Assembly: GCA_023375785.1 (NCBI GenBank)
Contig: SZWC01003578.1
Location: 32,433 to 74,745 of the forward strand
Source of the DNA: Penium margaritaceum
Taxonomy: Eukaryota; Streptophyta; Zygnematophyceae; Desmidiales; Peniaceae
Length of the DNA: 42,313 nucleotides
Reading direction: 5' to 3'
Part shown: one piece after another, positions 9,352 to 20,077 of the stretch
Layout: every line of letters starts with the position of its first letter
Position numbering within the stretch: the stretch's first letter is position 1
Translations under genes and position numbers: made by a program
The notes under the pieces: generated by a model
Seen by the model: the letters and a program-made list of their open reading frames with translations, nothing else
Database searches by the model: none
What the model was told of the DNA's origin: nothing

Positions 9352-10949
9352 TATGGATTAATATGATTCAATCACGTGTTGGCTCTTTGTGAGCGGGATT
9401 TAGGAGTTGAAGGAGCTTGGAATGTCAGTTGCTCAAGAAAATAATGATGTTCGGAGGAGTTGGTAGTGGGTCTCCACGCGGCGCTCAGAAAGTCCGGTTG
9501 AAGAATCATAAAATGCCTGGTTGGTCGGCGAATGCCCTCCATCACCATTTTCTGTTTGGGACACCCTCATTTGCCACCAGTCAACACCTGCGGATGAGAG
9601 TACACGCCAAGCGGACGGTCACTAAGGACAGATTAGGCTTGCACACTCCAACCGATTCCAATGATGTTACTACGTAACCCAATAAGCACGCGAAATCCAT
9701 GTATGGAAGAAAACAAAGATGTATCAGGCATAATGTAAAACAAATGAGGTATGGCATCAACATTACGATCGTTGACTAATGATTCTCGCAATTAATCAAT
9801 GATAAAATTATCTTAAGTTCCCGTTTCAACCTCACTCTAGATGGAGAGTCATGCCCCCTATTTTTGTTCATCCTCGATGCCACGCCATGTCCTTGTAAAG
9901 AGGAAACCCTAATTATCATAGCGATATTACTTTTGATGCCTCTTCAAAACCTGCTCATATTGAAGGACACCTGCCAATAATAAAAAAGGTATCCAATGCG
10001 TATTGTACTGATAATTCGTTCATCGTGAAAACTCAAATTTGACGAACCAAAAGCAATGCCGGCGGAGGGTGCATGGATTATAAGTCTCAATTCGGCCACA
10101 CAGGCTCTAAAAAAATCATAAACGAAAATAAAGGATAGTCTTTTGCACGATTCGACGCCACTTGCCAATCATCATTTCCTCTTGTCTTAGGTTGTTCTTA
10201 TTTAGATATCTCATCCATATGAAGTCCGGTAGAAGGATCTCATACCCTATTGAGCCACTCGTAGTTTTCTGAAGATTTTACTCTCCTACCATCCTTTCAA
10301 TTGGCATATAGGATGCACAATCATGTAGGTAGCAGTCGTCGCCATAGGTGTGTTTTGAATGCGGCATAAACTGGACAGAACAGTTCCTCGACATCGCTTG
10401 AACGTGCGCTGTCAAAACACGCACCTGCCTTCATCACAACCTTTCTCGTCAGACCGCATAGGTGCGTGGCGCTTTTACTGCAGCTCAGATTAATTTTCCC
10501 ACCATTTAATTGCAACGTTGTATAGTTCCTATTCCATTCACTTTCGTTGTGCATTATGTAATGTTAACCAATATTGTTGCACTAAATGCAATATTGTGAC
10601 ATGTGTCCGATATTAAGAGCTACAAACAAGTTGGGTTTTGACACAGTGGTACACTCCTCGAACTGTTGTTTCCATTCGCTAGTTTCCTATTGTTCAAAGA
10701 CGTCCTGCTCTCTTGGAATTGACAATGTATCGCGTGCCAGTCTGGCATTTACCTCGTTGGCTAGTGCTATTTAACATGGACGAATCCTATCCTTGTTACA
10801 TGATAAGGTTGAGGTGGACTTATCGTTTTGCATGTGGTCAATGATGTACACAGTCCAAGGACTTCGGTGTTCAAGCTCAGAAACTACTAGGAAGCTTCCT
10901 AGCACACTACTTCAGCTCATGCACTAACAAGCAAGCAGGTGCAAGAAAC
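9352..10949. other. Unrecognised inter-element DNA
   Basis: About 1.6 kb between the LARD-like element and the Copia-1 LTR. The longest frames are 9417-9677 (plus) and 10321-10554 (minus), neither with a recognisable domain. It may be host intergenic DNA or a decayed element. The left limit of the Copia-1 LTR inside this stretch is uncertain. Confidence 0.45.
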
Positions 10950-11488
10950 AGCAAGGGTTACACTATGGAGATAAGCAAAGTCTCATATGCTCTGATAGCT
11001 TAGTATTGTAGAGAGAAATGATAGCTAACAAGCACTCAGCATACATACATACCACGACAAAACGATAGGTGACGCATGCGAAAGTGTCCATTTGTCTTGA
11101 AACCAGCCCAAAACCATTATTTTGGCGCATAGGCATCCAAACAGAACACCGTATGAACCTTGAAATGCAAAATCTTGAGCTGGATGATACGGCTAGTCGT
11201 ACGCACAAGTTTGACATCGATCGGTGGACACACAATGCAAAACGTGTAAATTGGGCTCTTGAGCCGGTCCAATCAGAAAAATCTAGCGATCGTAGAAAAT
11301 TTTTATAGCACCCCACCAAGTACCTGGGATGTCGTAGCAGCGATAAGGAAGTTGCTGGTGGATGGAGCCACTCCTTGTCGGTGTTACGGCGCCAGCTAGG
11401 TCCACATCAGGGATCTGCACGAACATGGACATGGCCAAGTGGTTACTATAAGCTATACAAACAGATGGGAAGAACTCACATCACAACA
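10950..11488 (-). repeat. 3' LTR of Copia-1 (left limit approximate)
   Basis: On minus this begins TGTTGTGATG directly after the PPT. Segments match, in opposite orientation, the LTR at 41010 onward. Examples are the stretch around GTCCATGTTCGTGCAG (11421-11436) against 41067-41082, and AATGGTTTTGGGC (11108-11120) against the region near 41390. The match places both in one LTR family. The inner end near 10950 is a guess, because no intact second copy is in the window. Confidence 0.7.
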
Positions 11489-11498
11489 CTCCCCCATG
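11489..11498 (-). other. Polypurine tract of Copia-1
   Basis: The minus strand reads CATGGGGGAG directly before TGTTG. The same tract, differing by at most one base, precedes the 3' LTRs of Copia-2 and Copia-3. Confidence 0.8.
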
Positions 11499-11589
11499 GC
11501 ACGATGGTACGCATGTCCATATATGTGCAGAACTGACACAAGTGCCCAACATGATTCTCGGCAGTCCATTCTCACACACCCGACTCGAA

Positions 11590-12130
11590 GCCACCCTCAA
11601 GAAAGAGGCGAATAACAAATGGCCACCATAAACTTTTCGCGTATCAATGCCTTGGTCAAGAAGTCAGCTCGCTGCATGTACGTGCCGACCTACATGACGG
11701 GCATCACCTGTCGCTCCACAATATCATGCACAAAGTGATGCACAATAGCAATGTACTTCATGCCATCATGGAACACACTAGAGTTCTCCGAGATGAAAAA
11801 AGCAATTGAATTATCATAGCATATAATGATGCAAGGCACAAGCTGTCACAAGTCACAAAGTAGACGCCACAACCATACCAACGCAACAGCCCTAACCCCC
11901 CGCATGACATACTCGGCCTCGGATTAGCTACATGCAATGCAGCCTTGGTTGCCAGTGTGCTGCGACACATCTTTGCCACCCGATAGGAGCCTGTAGCCTG
12001 ACCAACTGCACCAATCAGGGCTCCATGCCCAGTCATTTTCTTTGTATTCTTCAACTACAACCGGACATTGCCGTTGAAGAGAGTCTATAGTACATTGTAG
12101 AAACCATGTACTGTACCACTTGTACATCTG
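11590..12130 (-). pseudogene. Copia-1 RNase H remnant
   Basis: Minus-strand fragments match the C-terminal RNase H of Ty1/Copia polyproteins. One block near 12060-11920 has the Trp-Ser-Pro-Asp, Ser-Gly-Tyr and GNQGCIACS signatures. Another near 11820-11610 resembles the DNS...AE.SSVFHD region and ends with ADFLTKAL. The frame changes several times, so no protein can be made. It lies directly upstream of the PPT and 3' LTR, as expected for the end of pol. Confidence 0.8.
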
Positions 12131-12417
12131 TGTGAAGGACTATCGTGCGAGGACACGGGGGGAGTGTACAAGCAGGTTAACGACGAAGGCGATGTCGGAC
12201 CATGTGATTGTGGCCAAGTACATCAGAAAGCTAATGAGGCAAAAGTACAAGATCACGTCCACTATCTCCCCCAGCTATGTTGGATTATCCACCTTCAAAG
12301 CATCATGTCCATAAGGTATAATACGGACAGAGGTTCTCGGAACTGCACCAAGGAGGTCAGCAAACCGCTTCCTCACAACGCTGACATAACGTGCCTCATG
12401 CGACAAGAGTGTTTCTG

Positions 12418-13095
12418 TTAAAGATCATGTGCCATTTTCATCCTGAGAAACATAATTGCAGGTTCAAGGTCCTTCATCATGTAGGGATCCTGAAGGCCCA
12501 CATTGGCCTCCTTCATGGCCTCCATCAAAGGAAACGTGATTAGCAGGTAATCCATGTAGACTAGGATGGCAGTGAAGCTCTTAGCTGTATATTTGAAAAA
12601 GAGGGACGGGTCGGCGTCACTTGACACGTAGCCGATATGTTCTAGTGTGCCAGTGATCTCCTGGTTCCAACATTACGGTGACTGCTCTAGGACATATAAG
12701 GCCTTAGCCAAGCACCACACCTTGTCATCAACCTCAAATCCTGGTGGCTGGATCACATAGACATTCTCCTTTAGAATTCCATGGAGGAACACGTTGTTCA
12801 CATCCATCTAGTGCAACTCCCAGTCATGTGAGCAACTCCAAACAGGGCGTGAGCAGTGGTCATATAACCAACGGGTACAAACGTGTCAGTGAAATCCACA
12901 CCTATAACCTATGAGAATCCCTTGGTCATCAAGGGGACCTTGTAGCAATCCACTGAGCCATCAGGCTTCAACTTCTTTTGGAAGACCCACTTGACTTGTA
13001 CAACCTTTTGGCCAGGCGGGAGGTCAAAATGCCCATATACGCCGTACTCGCGGATTCCCCTCAGCTCATCCTTACAAGCGGCACACTACAGCTCC
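12418..13095 (-). pseudogene. Copia-1 reverse transcriptase remnant
   Basis: The RVT_2-type reverse transcriptase of Ty1/Copia is recognisable on minus. The N-terminal part near 13090-12900 has VKWVFQKKLKPDGS, the middle includes PPGFEVDDKVW, and the C-terminal block lies at 12627-12418. The catalytic YxDD box is YMDY (12547-12558), so the second aspartate is lost. There are stops and frameshifts throughout, including one in the KGF motif region. This copy cannot encode an active enzyme. Confidence 0.88.
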
Positions 13096-13099
13096 ACGT

Positions 13100-14190
13100 C
13101 CGCAGTCGAGATTTCTTCCTTCAACATGCTTGGATCAATCACCATTAAGGGGGAGCTCAGGGTGGTCAAAACACTTGCCTATGAACTCGGTCTAACCACG
13201 ACGAGATCAGCTACAATATTCCACGTAGTCAAGAACTCACTGGAGATCATCTAGTGGCTGACAAGGCAGGCTGGGTGCACCTAAGTGTAGTTTACCTTAA
13301 CACTCATACCAAGGGGATTCATGCCAATCTCACCACTCTAACCACCACGATTCGGACATCTGGGCACCAAGTCAATTGTCTGCTGAGCCCTAGAGGTCAG
13401 TGGTTGGACACGACCACAAGGCTTGTGGGAGTAGCCCGACGCTGAGGTGCTCACCTCGGGCTGCCAAGCAGGCCGTTGGGCCAAAACGGCAAGGAATGTG
13501 AACTTGTAGGAAATGGGAGAGGGTGCAGTTTTTTTTTTTTTTGGCTAAGAAAGCCTTTGAGGTGAGGGAACCTATGCTGCACCCTTAAGGGTATTGGGAT
13601 GTACATCTCTTTGGCGGGAGCTTTCAGCCACCGGCTGTGCTCCGTGTGGATGTCCACACCAGTTTAGGTACCCACAGGACCCTCGTCCTATGGGTTATGT
13701 GGGAGTCCCATCCACTAACCCCACCCCAAAGAGTGTCTTTCACCACGGTTGTAACCGGGGAGAGGGTGCAGAAGAAACATGGACAGGTGCTGGCTCGCAC
13801 GCAAGGGAAGCAGGTACAAGCAAAGGAGTAGGTGTGACTAGAGATGTTTACATTGGCGCTAGATCATGTTTGCCAGAGGGAACTGATGCTGGCACATGAT
13901 CAGGCATGCCAAAAGGAACTGATGTTGGCACGAGATAAGGTGTGTGAGAGGGAAGTTACGCTTGTACAGGATTAGGTTTGTAAGAGGGGATTGACACTAG
14001 CACGGGATCAAGTGTGGCAAAGGGAACTGATGAGGCTACTGGACCCACTGCCAAGATGGCCGGATCATCAGTAGTCGGAGATCGGACCATAGGTGAGGAG
14101 ACCCGAACAGATGCATTCGTAGGAGTAAACTCCTCCATCGGGAGGAAAGCCACACAAATAGGAACGTGGTCAATGACATGCAATAGAATG
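13100..14190 (-). pseudogene. Copia-1 integrase-RT linker, with 36-39 bp repeats
   Basis: This is the variable spacer between integrase and RT. It includes a T-run at 13531-13545 and about five imperfect 36-39 bp units at about 13860-14035 around AACTGATGCTGGCAC. On minus the repeats would encode short Pro/Val/Ser-rich repeats, as is usual for this part of Copia polyproteins. It is not open over its length. Plus-strand frames at 13594-13899 and 14014-14208 are antisense by-products. Confidence 0.65.
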
Positions 14191-14870
14191 CTCCACAAGT
14201 CACGGTAGGTGAGAGTCACAAAGAAGAGAGCATCTTGGCACTCTAAAATGCGATGGCAAGCGAGGATCCCAAAAGAGCCATACCTTTGACGGTGGGGAAA
14301 TGCCGAAGAAGGCGCACATGCGATCCCAAGGTGAGAGCTTGGACCCTTCTTGGTCCTTGGTGGACAAGGTGCAAGCAAGGGACCCCCTAACGCGAGTGGG
14401 ATAGAGATTGGCGTGATGGTTGAACCACGGCTCGTACGGCATGATATGGTCCAAAAGAGGACCATACCATAAGTTTTTACAGACCCACGTCATGTAGGAG
14501 AAGTCCCTAGATACAAAGGACCTCAGAAGACTACATTCAGACCGTATGGCACGGACCGCATCCTCCATAGTGCGGTTCTAGTGCTGAGATTCATGATTCT
14601 GCCATTGTGTAGCATGTGTGGTGAGATGGTGATAAACAACGTGCTCAACAAAAAAGTTTCCATCTTGCCTAAATACTTGCAACCACGATCCGAGCCGAAT
14701 GTGTGAAGGATGCAACATGACTTGCACTCAACCATCACCAGCCATATGCGAACCGCTAGGATGGCATTACTCCTGTGGCGGATGCTGAAGAACCACAGCA
14801 TCTTGGTGAAGTCAACAGTTAGGGTGAGAAAACATTGACCCTAATCTAAGAGGGACTCAATTGGGAAGGG
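14191..14870 (-). pseudogene. Copia-1 integrase remnant
   Basis: A minus-strand rve-type integrase. The first catalytic Asp region (VKSDLLDPFP) lies near 14890-14860. The second Asp sits in GSDRGCKYLG near 14690, and the Glu is in a degraded QNHES block near 14590. The conserved C-terminal part begins NRTMEDAVRAIRSE (14580-14540) and continues through GSLACTL and LFFVTL. Several frame changes and stops break it. It is preceded on minus by the GAG-pre-integrase and protease remnant. Confidence 0.85.
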
Positions 14871-15365
14871 ATCGAGGAGATCCGATTTAACCAACTCTAG
14901 CAAACGCAGTGCATGGGAACTGGATTCAGGGAAAGAGCAGCGGTGTATCTTATTTTGGACACAAAAAAGACAGTAATCTTTGACAGCTTCTGGAAGGAAG
15001 CCACATCAAGACCAAATTCTTACTCTGCTCCAACACAGTTTTCAATCTCACATGACAGAAACGGCAAAGGAGCAAGCGATGGTGCTGAGGGAAGAGCATA
15101 CCAATGACAACCACATGGGCACAAAAGGGAGGGGGAGAAGGAGTAGAGGAGTTATAACAAGATACACGGTACAGGTCATCAACAATGGAGGCACAATGAG
15201 CAATAGTAGAAGTGTTAAGATCAGTCACTATGACAAAGTCAGCAGAGTGCTCAACACTGGGATCCATCCTAGTGCATGCACAAATAGAGAGCAGGCTGAG
15301 CTCAAGAGCATGGACAAATAGCGCATAGAAAATGTACAAGGAGCCAGACACACCATAAAACCACT
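14871..15365 (-). pseudogene. Copia-1 protease C-terminus and GAG-pre-integrase, truncated
   Basis: The open frame at 14950-15351 (minus, 133 codons) resembles the end of Copia protease, with an ALELSLLSI motif near its start. It then has a GAG-pre-integrase segment with DDLYRVS and a degraded LCHVRL...C-x2-N block. The catalytic Asp of protease, and all of Gag, are missing because the sequence stops at about 15365 against the Copia-2 LTR. Copia-1 is therefore 5'-truncated at the junction with a later insertion. Confidence 0.8.
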
Positions 15366-15779
15366 AAAGTTGGAAAAACAAAACAAGTGAGAGACGTGGC
15401 ATAGAGGTGCTAATCGTCGGAGAGAGCAAGCGACCAAACTGCGAGCTCAATCTCCCTCGTCATCCTCAAAGTTGGTGGATTTGACCCACCTGCCCACCAA
15501 AAAGATCCAACCTGTCAGCGTCAATGAAACCCACATAGAAACAGGTTGCAGTGAGAACGCGGCTATGCTCACAACACACGTGCATGCATGCAAGACATAA
15601 ATGTGAAGCTAACGAAGCTCTCTTTTCCCTTGATTCAAGACATGGCTCGTCGTTTATCCATGTCACCATGACAAATCAGCCTACTGGATTGTCTCTCTCT
15701 CTGGTCACCCACCTGCATCAGTGAGGTGAGTGTGTAAAGAGGCCAGAGGTCACCGTGTGGAAGTGACACAAAACCAACA
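15366..15779 (-). repeat. 3' LTR of Copia-2 (truncated)
   Basis: On minus it begins TGTTGGTTTTGTGTC after the PPT. It aligns with 40630-41003, with shared landmarks AAAGTTGGTGGATTTGACCC and CTGCATCAGTGAGGTGAG. The part corresponding to 40533-40625 is absent. Instead the sequence passes straight into Copia-1 protease at about 15365. Confidence 0.82.
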
Positions 15780-15789
15780 CTCCCCCATC
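15780..15789 (-). other. Polypurine tract of Copia-2
   Basis: The minus strand reads GATGGGGGAG immediately before TGTTGG. It defines the outer LTR boundary at 15779. Confidence 0.82.
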
Positions 15790-15887
15790 ACCCACAGCCG
15801 ACTTGCACAATGACACTCACAGGCACACCACCGACGTCACAAGACATGACACAACACATGAATGTATTTAGGCACTAACACAAGTGA

Positions 15888-16610
15888 TCAAGTAGGAGCG
15901 TCACGAGTACACATCAGCCCAATGGCATGAACCGCTGCCTTGAAGACATTGCTACTTAGTGCCTTTGTGAGGAATTCAGCGCGTTACTGGCGGGTGTGTC
16001 AACCCACACAATCTGAACATCGCTTGCAGCCACACACTCACGCACAAAATTATGCACAATATTGATATTCTTTGTACGAGTGTGGTGCATGCCATTGTGC
16101 TCAGCAATAGCTTTCGTGCTTTCATTATTGCAATGGAAATTAATGCAGCAAATGGGAACACACAACTGCTTCAATAAGTGAGACAACCAAACACTCTCAT
16201 AGGTTCCTGCACCAAGAGCAACATATTATGCTTCACTGGAGCTGTGCGCCACACAACCCTTCTTGCCACTTTTCTAGTAGATCACAATCCCACCGATGAG
16301 AAAGATGTGGCCAGCACGACTGCGTACATCCATGTCATGCGCCCGATCATTGTCAGCATACTCATCAACAACCACGAATGGATGCACCCGGTAACAGAGA
16401 CCAACTCGGACTATGGAGAGCGTATACCTCATAACACGCAGTGTGGCCTCCATGTGTCATGCCCGTGGACACTGCGAGTACTGAGCATGGAAGTTCACAG
16501 CGTAGGCAACGTCTACTCTCGTGCTGCTGGCCAGGTACATCAGAGAACCTATGAATTGCATATAGTCGGTCACATCCACTGGCTTCCCAAGCTTTGACGC
16601 GTCCATTGTT
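15888..16610 (-). pseudogene. Copia-2 RNase H
   Basis: The minus-strand Ty1/Copia RNase H is readable with one or two stops. An N-terminal DEYADNDRAHDMDVRS-type block lies near 16380-16300, then GKKGCVAHSS and GAGTYESVWLS. The block at 16186-15956 contains CNNESTKAIAEHNGMHHTRTK. It ends with AEFLTKAL and a TGA at 15888. The catalytic aspartate in HCDN is changed to Asn (HCNN). It sits about 100 bp upstream of the PPT. Confidence 0.82.
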
Positions 16611-16619
16611 TTCAACAAC

Positions 16620-17420
16620 CTCTAACCAGCAGGCATCATCGGCGTTGACGCAGTTGCCACGGAATCAAGTAGGGAGGTAAAGTACTCCCATCGGTTCCTA
16701 GCGTACGTAGTCTGGTGGACGTGAAGAACACGACGGACACGACCACGCTAAAGTTCCATGCTGAGGAAGATACAGGCTAGACCCAGGTCTTTCATATTGT
16801 ACGTAGACTATAGCGGAGACTTCACAGCTGACACTGCTTCTTGACTTGGGAACGTAATGAGCAAGTCGTCGATATAGACAAGGATAGCGGCAAATGGTGT
16901 AGAACATGGAGTGATAAAGAGGGAGGGGTCCACTATGCTAGGGCGGTACCCCCCTTTTCAAGGTGGAGGAGATATTCTAGTTCCAACACCGTGGTGACTG
17001 CTTAAGGCCATAGGGAGCATTTTGTAGTCTCCAGACTTTGTCGGTGACGTCATAAAACCGTAGAGTGTACACCATGTAGATCTCTTCATCTAACCATCCA
17101 TGTAGAAGTGGGTAATTCACATCCATCTGGTAAAGCTCCCAATCAATGTGTGCTACAAGACCCAGGAAGACTCAAGTTGTGTGTAGCGTCTCATAGGGGC
17201 AAAATTCTCGTCAAAGTCAAAACCTGGGACTTAAAAAAACCCTTTGGCAGTGACGCATGCCTTGTACTTGTCGAGCTCACTGTTGGACTTGTACTTACAA
17301 TGAAAGACCCTTCGTGCATCGATGGCCTTGCAACCTGGCAGGAGTTCAACCAGCTCGCATATGACATGGTCGTCAAGGGCTCTCAGCTCGTCCCACATGG
17401 CAGCCTCCCACTACTCGGAG
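16620..17420 (-). pseudogene. Copia-2 reverse transcriptase
   Basis: RVT_2 domain on minus. The N-terminus near 17400 has MWDELRALDDH, followed by KYKACVTAKGF. A block near 17010 ends LKQSPRCWN. The catalytic YIDD box is intact (16865-16876), followed by LLITFP. The middle part is broken by several frame changes (around 17210-17040). Among the three Copia copies this is the only one with an unaltered YxDD. Confidence 0.86.
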
Positions 17421-18239
17421 TCAGGCACAGCACGTACCTGCCGAATTGTGGTCGTGTCAGGCCATGACGGAGTGGCAACAACAGTTGCATGACACTCTCT
17501 GAAGCTGCCAAGGATGGTGTCTTCCAGCGTACGCTCATGCACTGACCTGAGCAGTGCATATCCAATGACAGAGCTAGGGTGGACAACCCTTGTGGCCAAG
17601 CCTAAGGCGTCCATGCCGGTCGGCAATGCCAGGGACTGCACAGGTAAGGAATGAGAGGGATGGATGGAGGACGCTGTGAAACCGGAGGAGCAATAGAAGC
17701 ACGCAGAGGCACCCACCTCGAAAAAAAGGTTCGATGGGTACAGGACCGGGAGGATTTTCAGACGGACTTGGTACGATGGGGGTGAGCGGACTGGACGGGA
17801 CCGTAGAGGAGTGTGCAAGGGACATGGACTCAGATGGGACCGGTGAGGACACAATAGGGGATGTTGGAGCTCCAAGCGGGCTTGATGTCATGGGCGGGGG
17901 GTTGTCAGAGGACGGTGGAGTCACAGTGTCGGGCACCAAAGGAATCTCGAAGGGTGAAGGTTGTTGAGAAGGGACAGCAGCAGGGACCGCAGGGGCAGAG
18001 GGGACTATAGGGCTGACTTCCTCCTGCAACCAAGAGAGCGCCAGTAGAGAGGCAGCGGACGAGTGATGGTTGAGGTCACGGAGGAGCACACACTAGAAAA
18101 CCTGGGCATCACGAGACTCAATGACGTGCTAGCACACTGGGTCCCAGAAGCACCATGCCATTGAATGCGAGGAGACACCCAAGAAGGGACAGGGACGCCC
18201 ACGCAAGAGAGAGATTCACGTCGTGGAGGCCCTTTGGAA
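17421..18239 (-). pseudogene. Copia-2 integrase-RT linker
   Basis: The open frame at 17574-18089 (minus, 171 codons) is Pro/Ser/Val-rich, the usual composition of the variable spacer between integrase and RT. The adjacent frame at 18005-18244 carries the end of the integrase region (SPRIQWHGASGTQ). Plus-strand frames over the same stretch (for example 17734-17967) are antisense. Confidence 0.65.
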
Positions 18240-18830
18240 GCCAAACGGACGCAATGCTACCCCAAACACGAGCAAGTCGGAGGTCAGCACTCGTGCTCTA
18301 CCAGCCCTCAAAAGGGATGACGGTGCGAGTGAGAGGGAAGTGGGGAACTCCATTCTAGACCCAGGTCATATAGCTCATGGCCTCAAAGGCGAACAGAGGA
18401 GGGAGACCAGACTCAGATAGAAGAGTGCAGACACCACCGGTAAGGATCCAATTTTAGCGCTCAGAGACCTCGTTCTATTGAGGTGTGTAGGGAGCCGCAG
18501 TCGCCATACACGCCCCTTGGGACTCAAGGAACCGGACGGTGGGATGAAGGAACTCACCGCAGCGGTCACTTCAAAAGGCATGCAAAGAGTGCTGACACGA
18601 ACATGTGGCTTCTACCAGCCAGGACTGAATGATCGCGGTAACATCGCTCTTCTAACAAATAGCAAAGATCAAGAGAAACCGGGAAAAGTCATCAGTGAGA
18701 CACAAAATATAACGCTTGATACCCCCAAGAAATGCGTGAGGAAGAGGAACTATGACATCAGCATGAACGAGGTCAATGGGTGAGAGAACTGGGAGTCAGA
18801 GGAGGAGGGAGAGCAGTACGTTTTGCCCTG
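18240..18830 (-). pseudogene. Copia-2 integrase core
   Basis: An rve-type integrase on minus. The first catalytic Asp is in LVHADVIVP (about 18780-18760). The second is in RSDRCGEF (about 18570-18547), and the Glu is in NEVSER (about 18475-18458), so the D-D-E triad is recognisable. Stops interrupt the last block: one replaces the residue before NEVSER and another follows it. The GAG-pre-integrase zinc region lies directly upstream. Confidence 0.84.
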
Positions 18831-19534
18831 GGTACATTCAAGACAATCATAGGGAAGAGGTGAAGGAAAAGTGGACAAGGACATGTCAACAGCAGGCTGG
18901 AGCCGGAGCATACGAGTAATAACATCAATGTGTACATGGCCAAGATGGGGATGCAAGAGCTGGACATCATTGGGAGAAAAGGAAGACACGACATGAGCAA
19001 GAGAAGAGCCAAAAGCAAGTGTAGAGGGAGCATGAAGAGGGACACGATAAAGCTTGTCGCACTTAATTCTCCACAAGAAGACGCCACTAGAGAAATGAAG
19101 ATTGACAGTGCTAACACTCTGATTGGTTGAAGAATCCATGCCATGATCGCCAAGGGAGGTCACCAACAACAAGTTGAGTTCCAAGGAAGGCACGTAGAGA
19201 TTGTCAGGCAGAAACAGTGTTCTACTGGGACCAACAAAACGGACAACGCCAACGCCCTGGACAGGAAGTAACTGGCCGGAACCAGTCCGAAACCAGTCCA
19301 TACAAAGCAAAAGGAGCCGCCAGGACCCAACGAGACAAAGGCGGACCGGACAGAGGTCATGCGATGGGTGGCTCCAAAGTTGAGGGCCCAGAAGCCATTG
19401 GAGACACGAACATGGAGAAGGACAACATAGGTAGCCACATTGCCAACAAAGGGTGGAGACGAGGCACAAACAACATGACAACGAGGTAGAACAACAGACT
19501 GTGAGTGCTCGACCAACGGAACAGATGTTGACAA
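18750..19534 (-). pseudogene. Copia-2 protease and GAG-pre-integrase
   Basis: The open frame at 18750-19481 (243 codons) covers the C-terminal half of Copia protease (PVQGVGVVRF, then YVPSLELNLL) and the GAG-pre-integrase zinc-binding segment (HPHLGHVH ... CLECTQGK). The protease start lies in another frame (19534-19160), where the active-site motif normally DSGA reads NFGA (19370-19381). The catalytic Asp is therefore Asn. A frameshift separates the two halves. Confidence 0.86.
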
Positions 19535-19582
19535 AAACCCGAGGACATGATTGGGGAGGTCCCCACGAAGGACAGTGTCAGT

Positions 19583-20077
19583 CTACCAGGCAAGACCTCT
19601 AGCCAACAAAGACGAACTCTCACCTCCCTGATCGCGAATGTGAAGACGTTGGAGAAGAGACTGCTCCACCTGGCACTCGCCGTCGACAGATGGTGCAGAC
19701 GATGGAGCAGAAGAGCCCAAGGGAGGAGGAAACCACAGAGGAGGGATGTAGGCCGGGAAAGGTGATCCTACATAGGTGGGTGCCCCATTGGACGGTCGCC
19801 ATCCCCAAGGATAGGGACAGGTGGAGGGATGGAGGAGACGCCACGTGCAGAGGAGGAACCGGCAGACCGAAAGGAGCTGGAGCTGAGGCTGGCGGCCGAA
19901 GGAGGAAGAGGAGTCGCTGGTGCATGCCCAGTCCGCACACATAGCGCCTGCGAGGTGCGGGTTGTCAGGGGGCACAAGGCACTTGCGGGCAAAATGCTCG
20001 GAGGAGTCACAGTTCCAGCACACCACCTCACCGAGAACACGGGATGGTATAGTGGCTTTGGCCTTCTCAGCACCCTA
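19583..20077 (-). pseudogene. Copia-2 Gag zinc knuckle and Gag-protease spacer
   Basis: On minus the frame 20026-19583 opens with a CCHC knuckle: CWNC, four residues, His, four residues, Cys (CX2CX4HX4C). This is the nucleic-acid-binding motif of Gag. It continues into a Pro/Ser-rich spacer before protease. An in-frame TAG at 20075-20077 separates it from the upstream Gly/Arg repeats and Gag. The position fits an original CAG (Gln). Confidence 0.85.
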
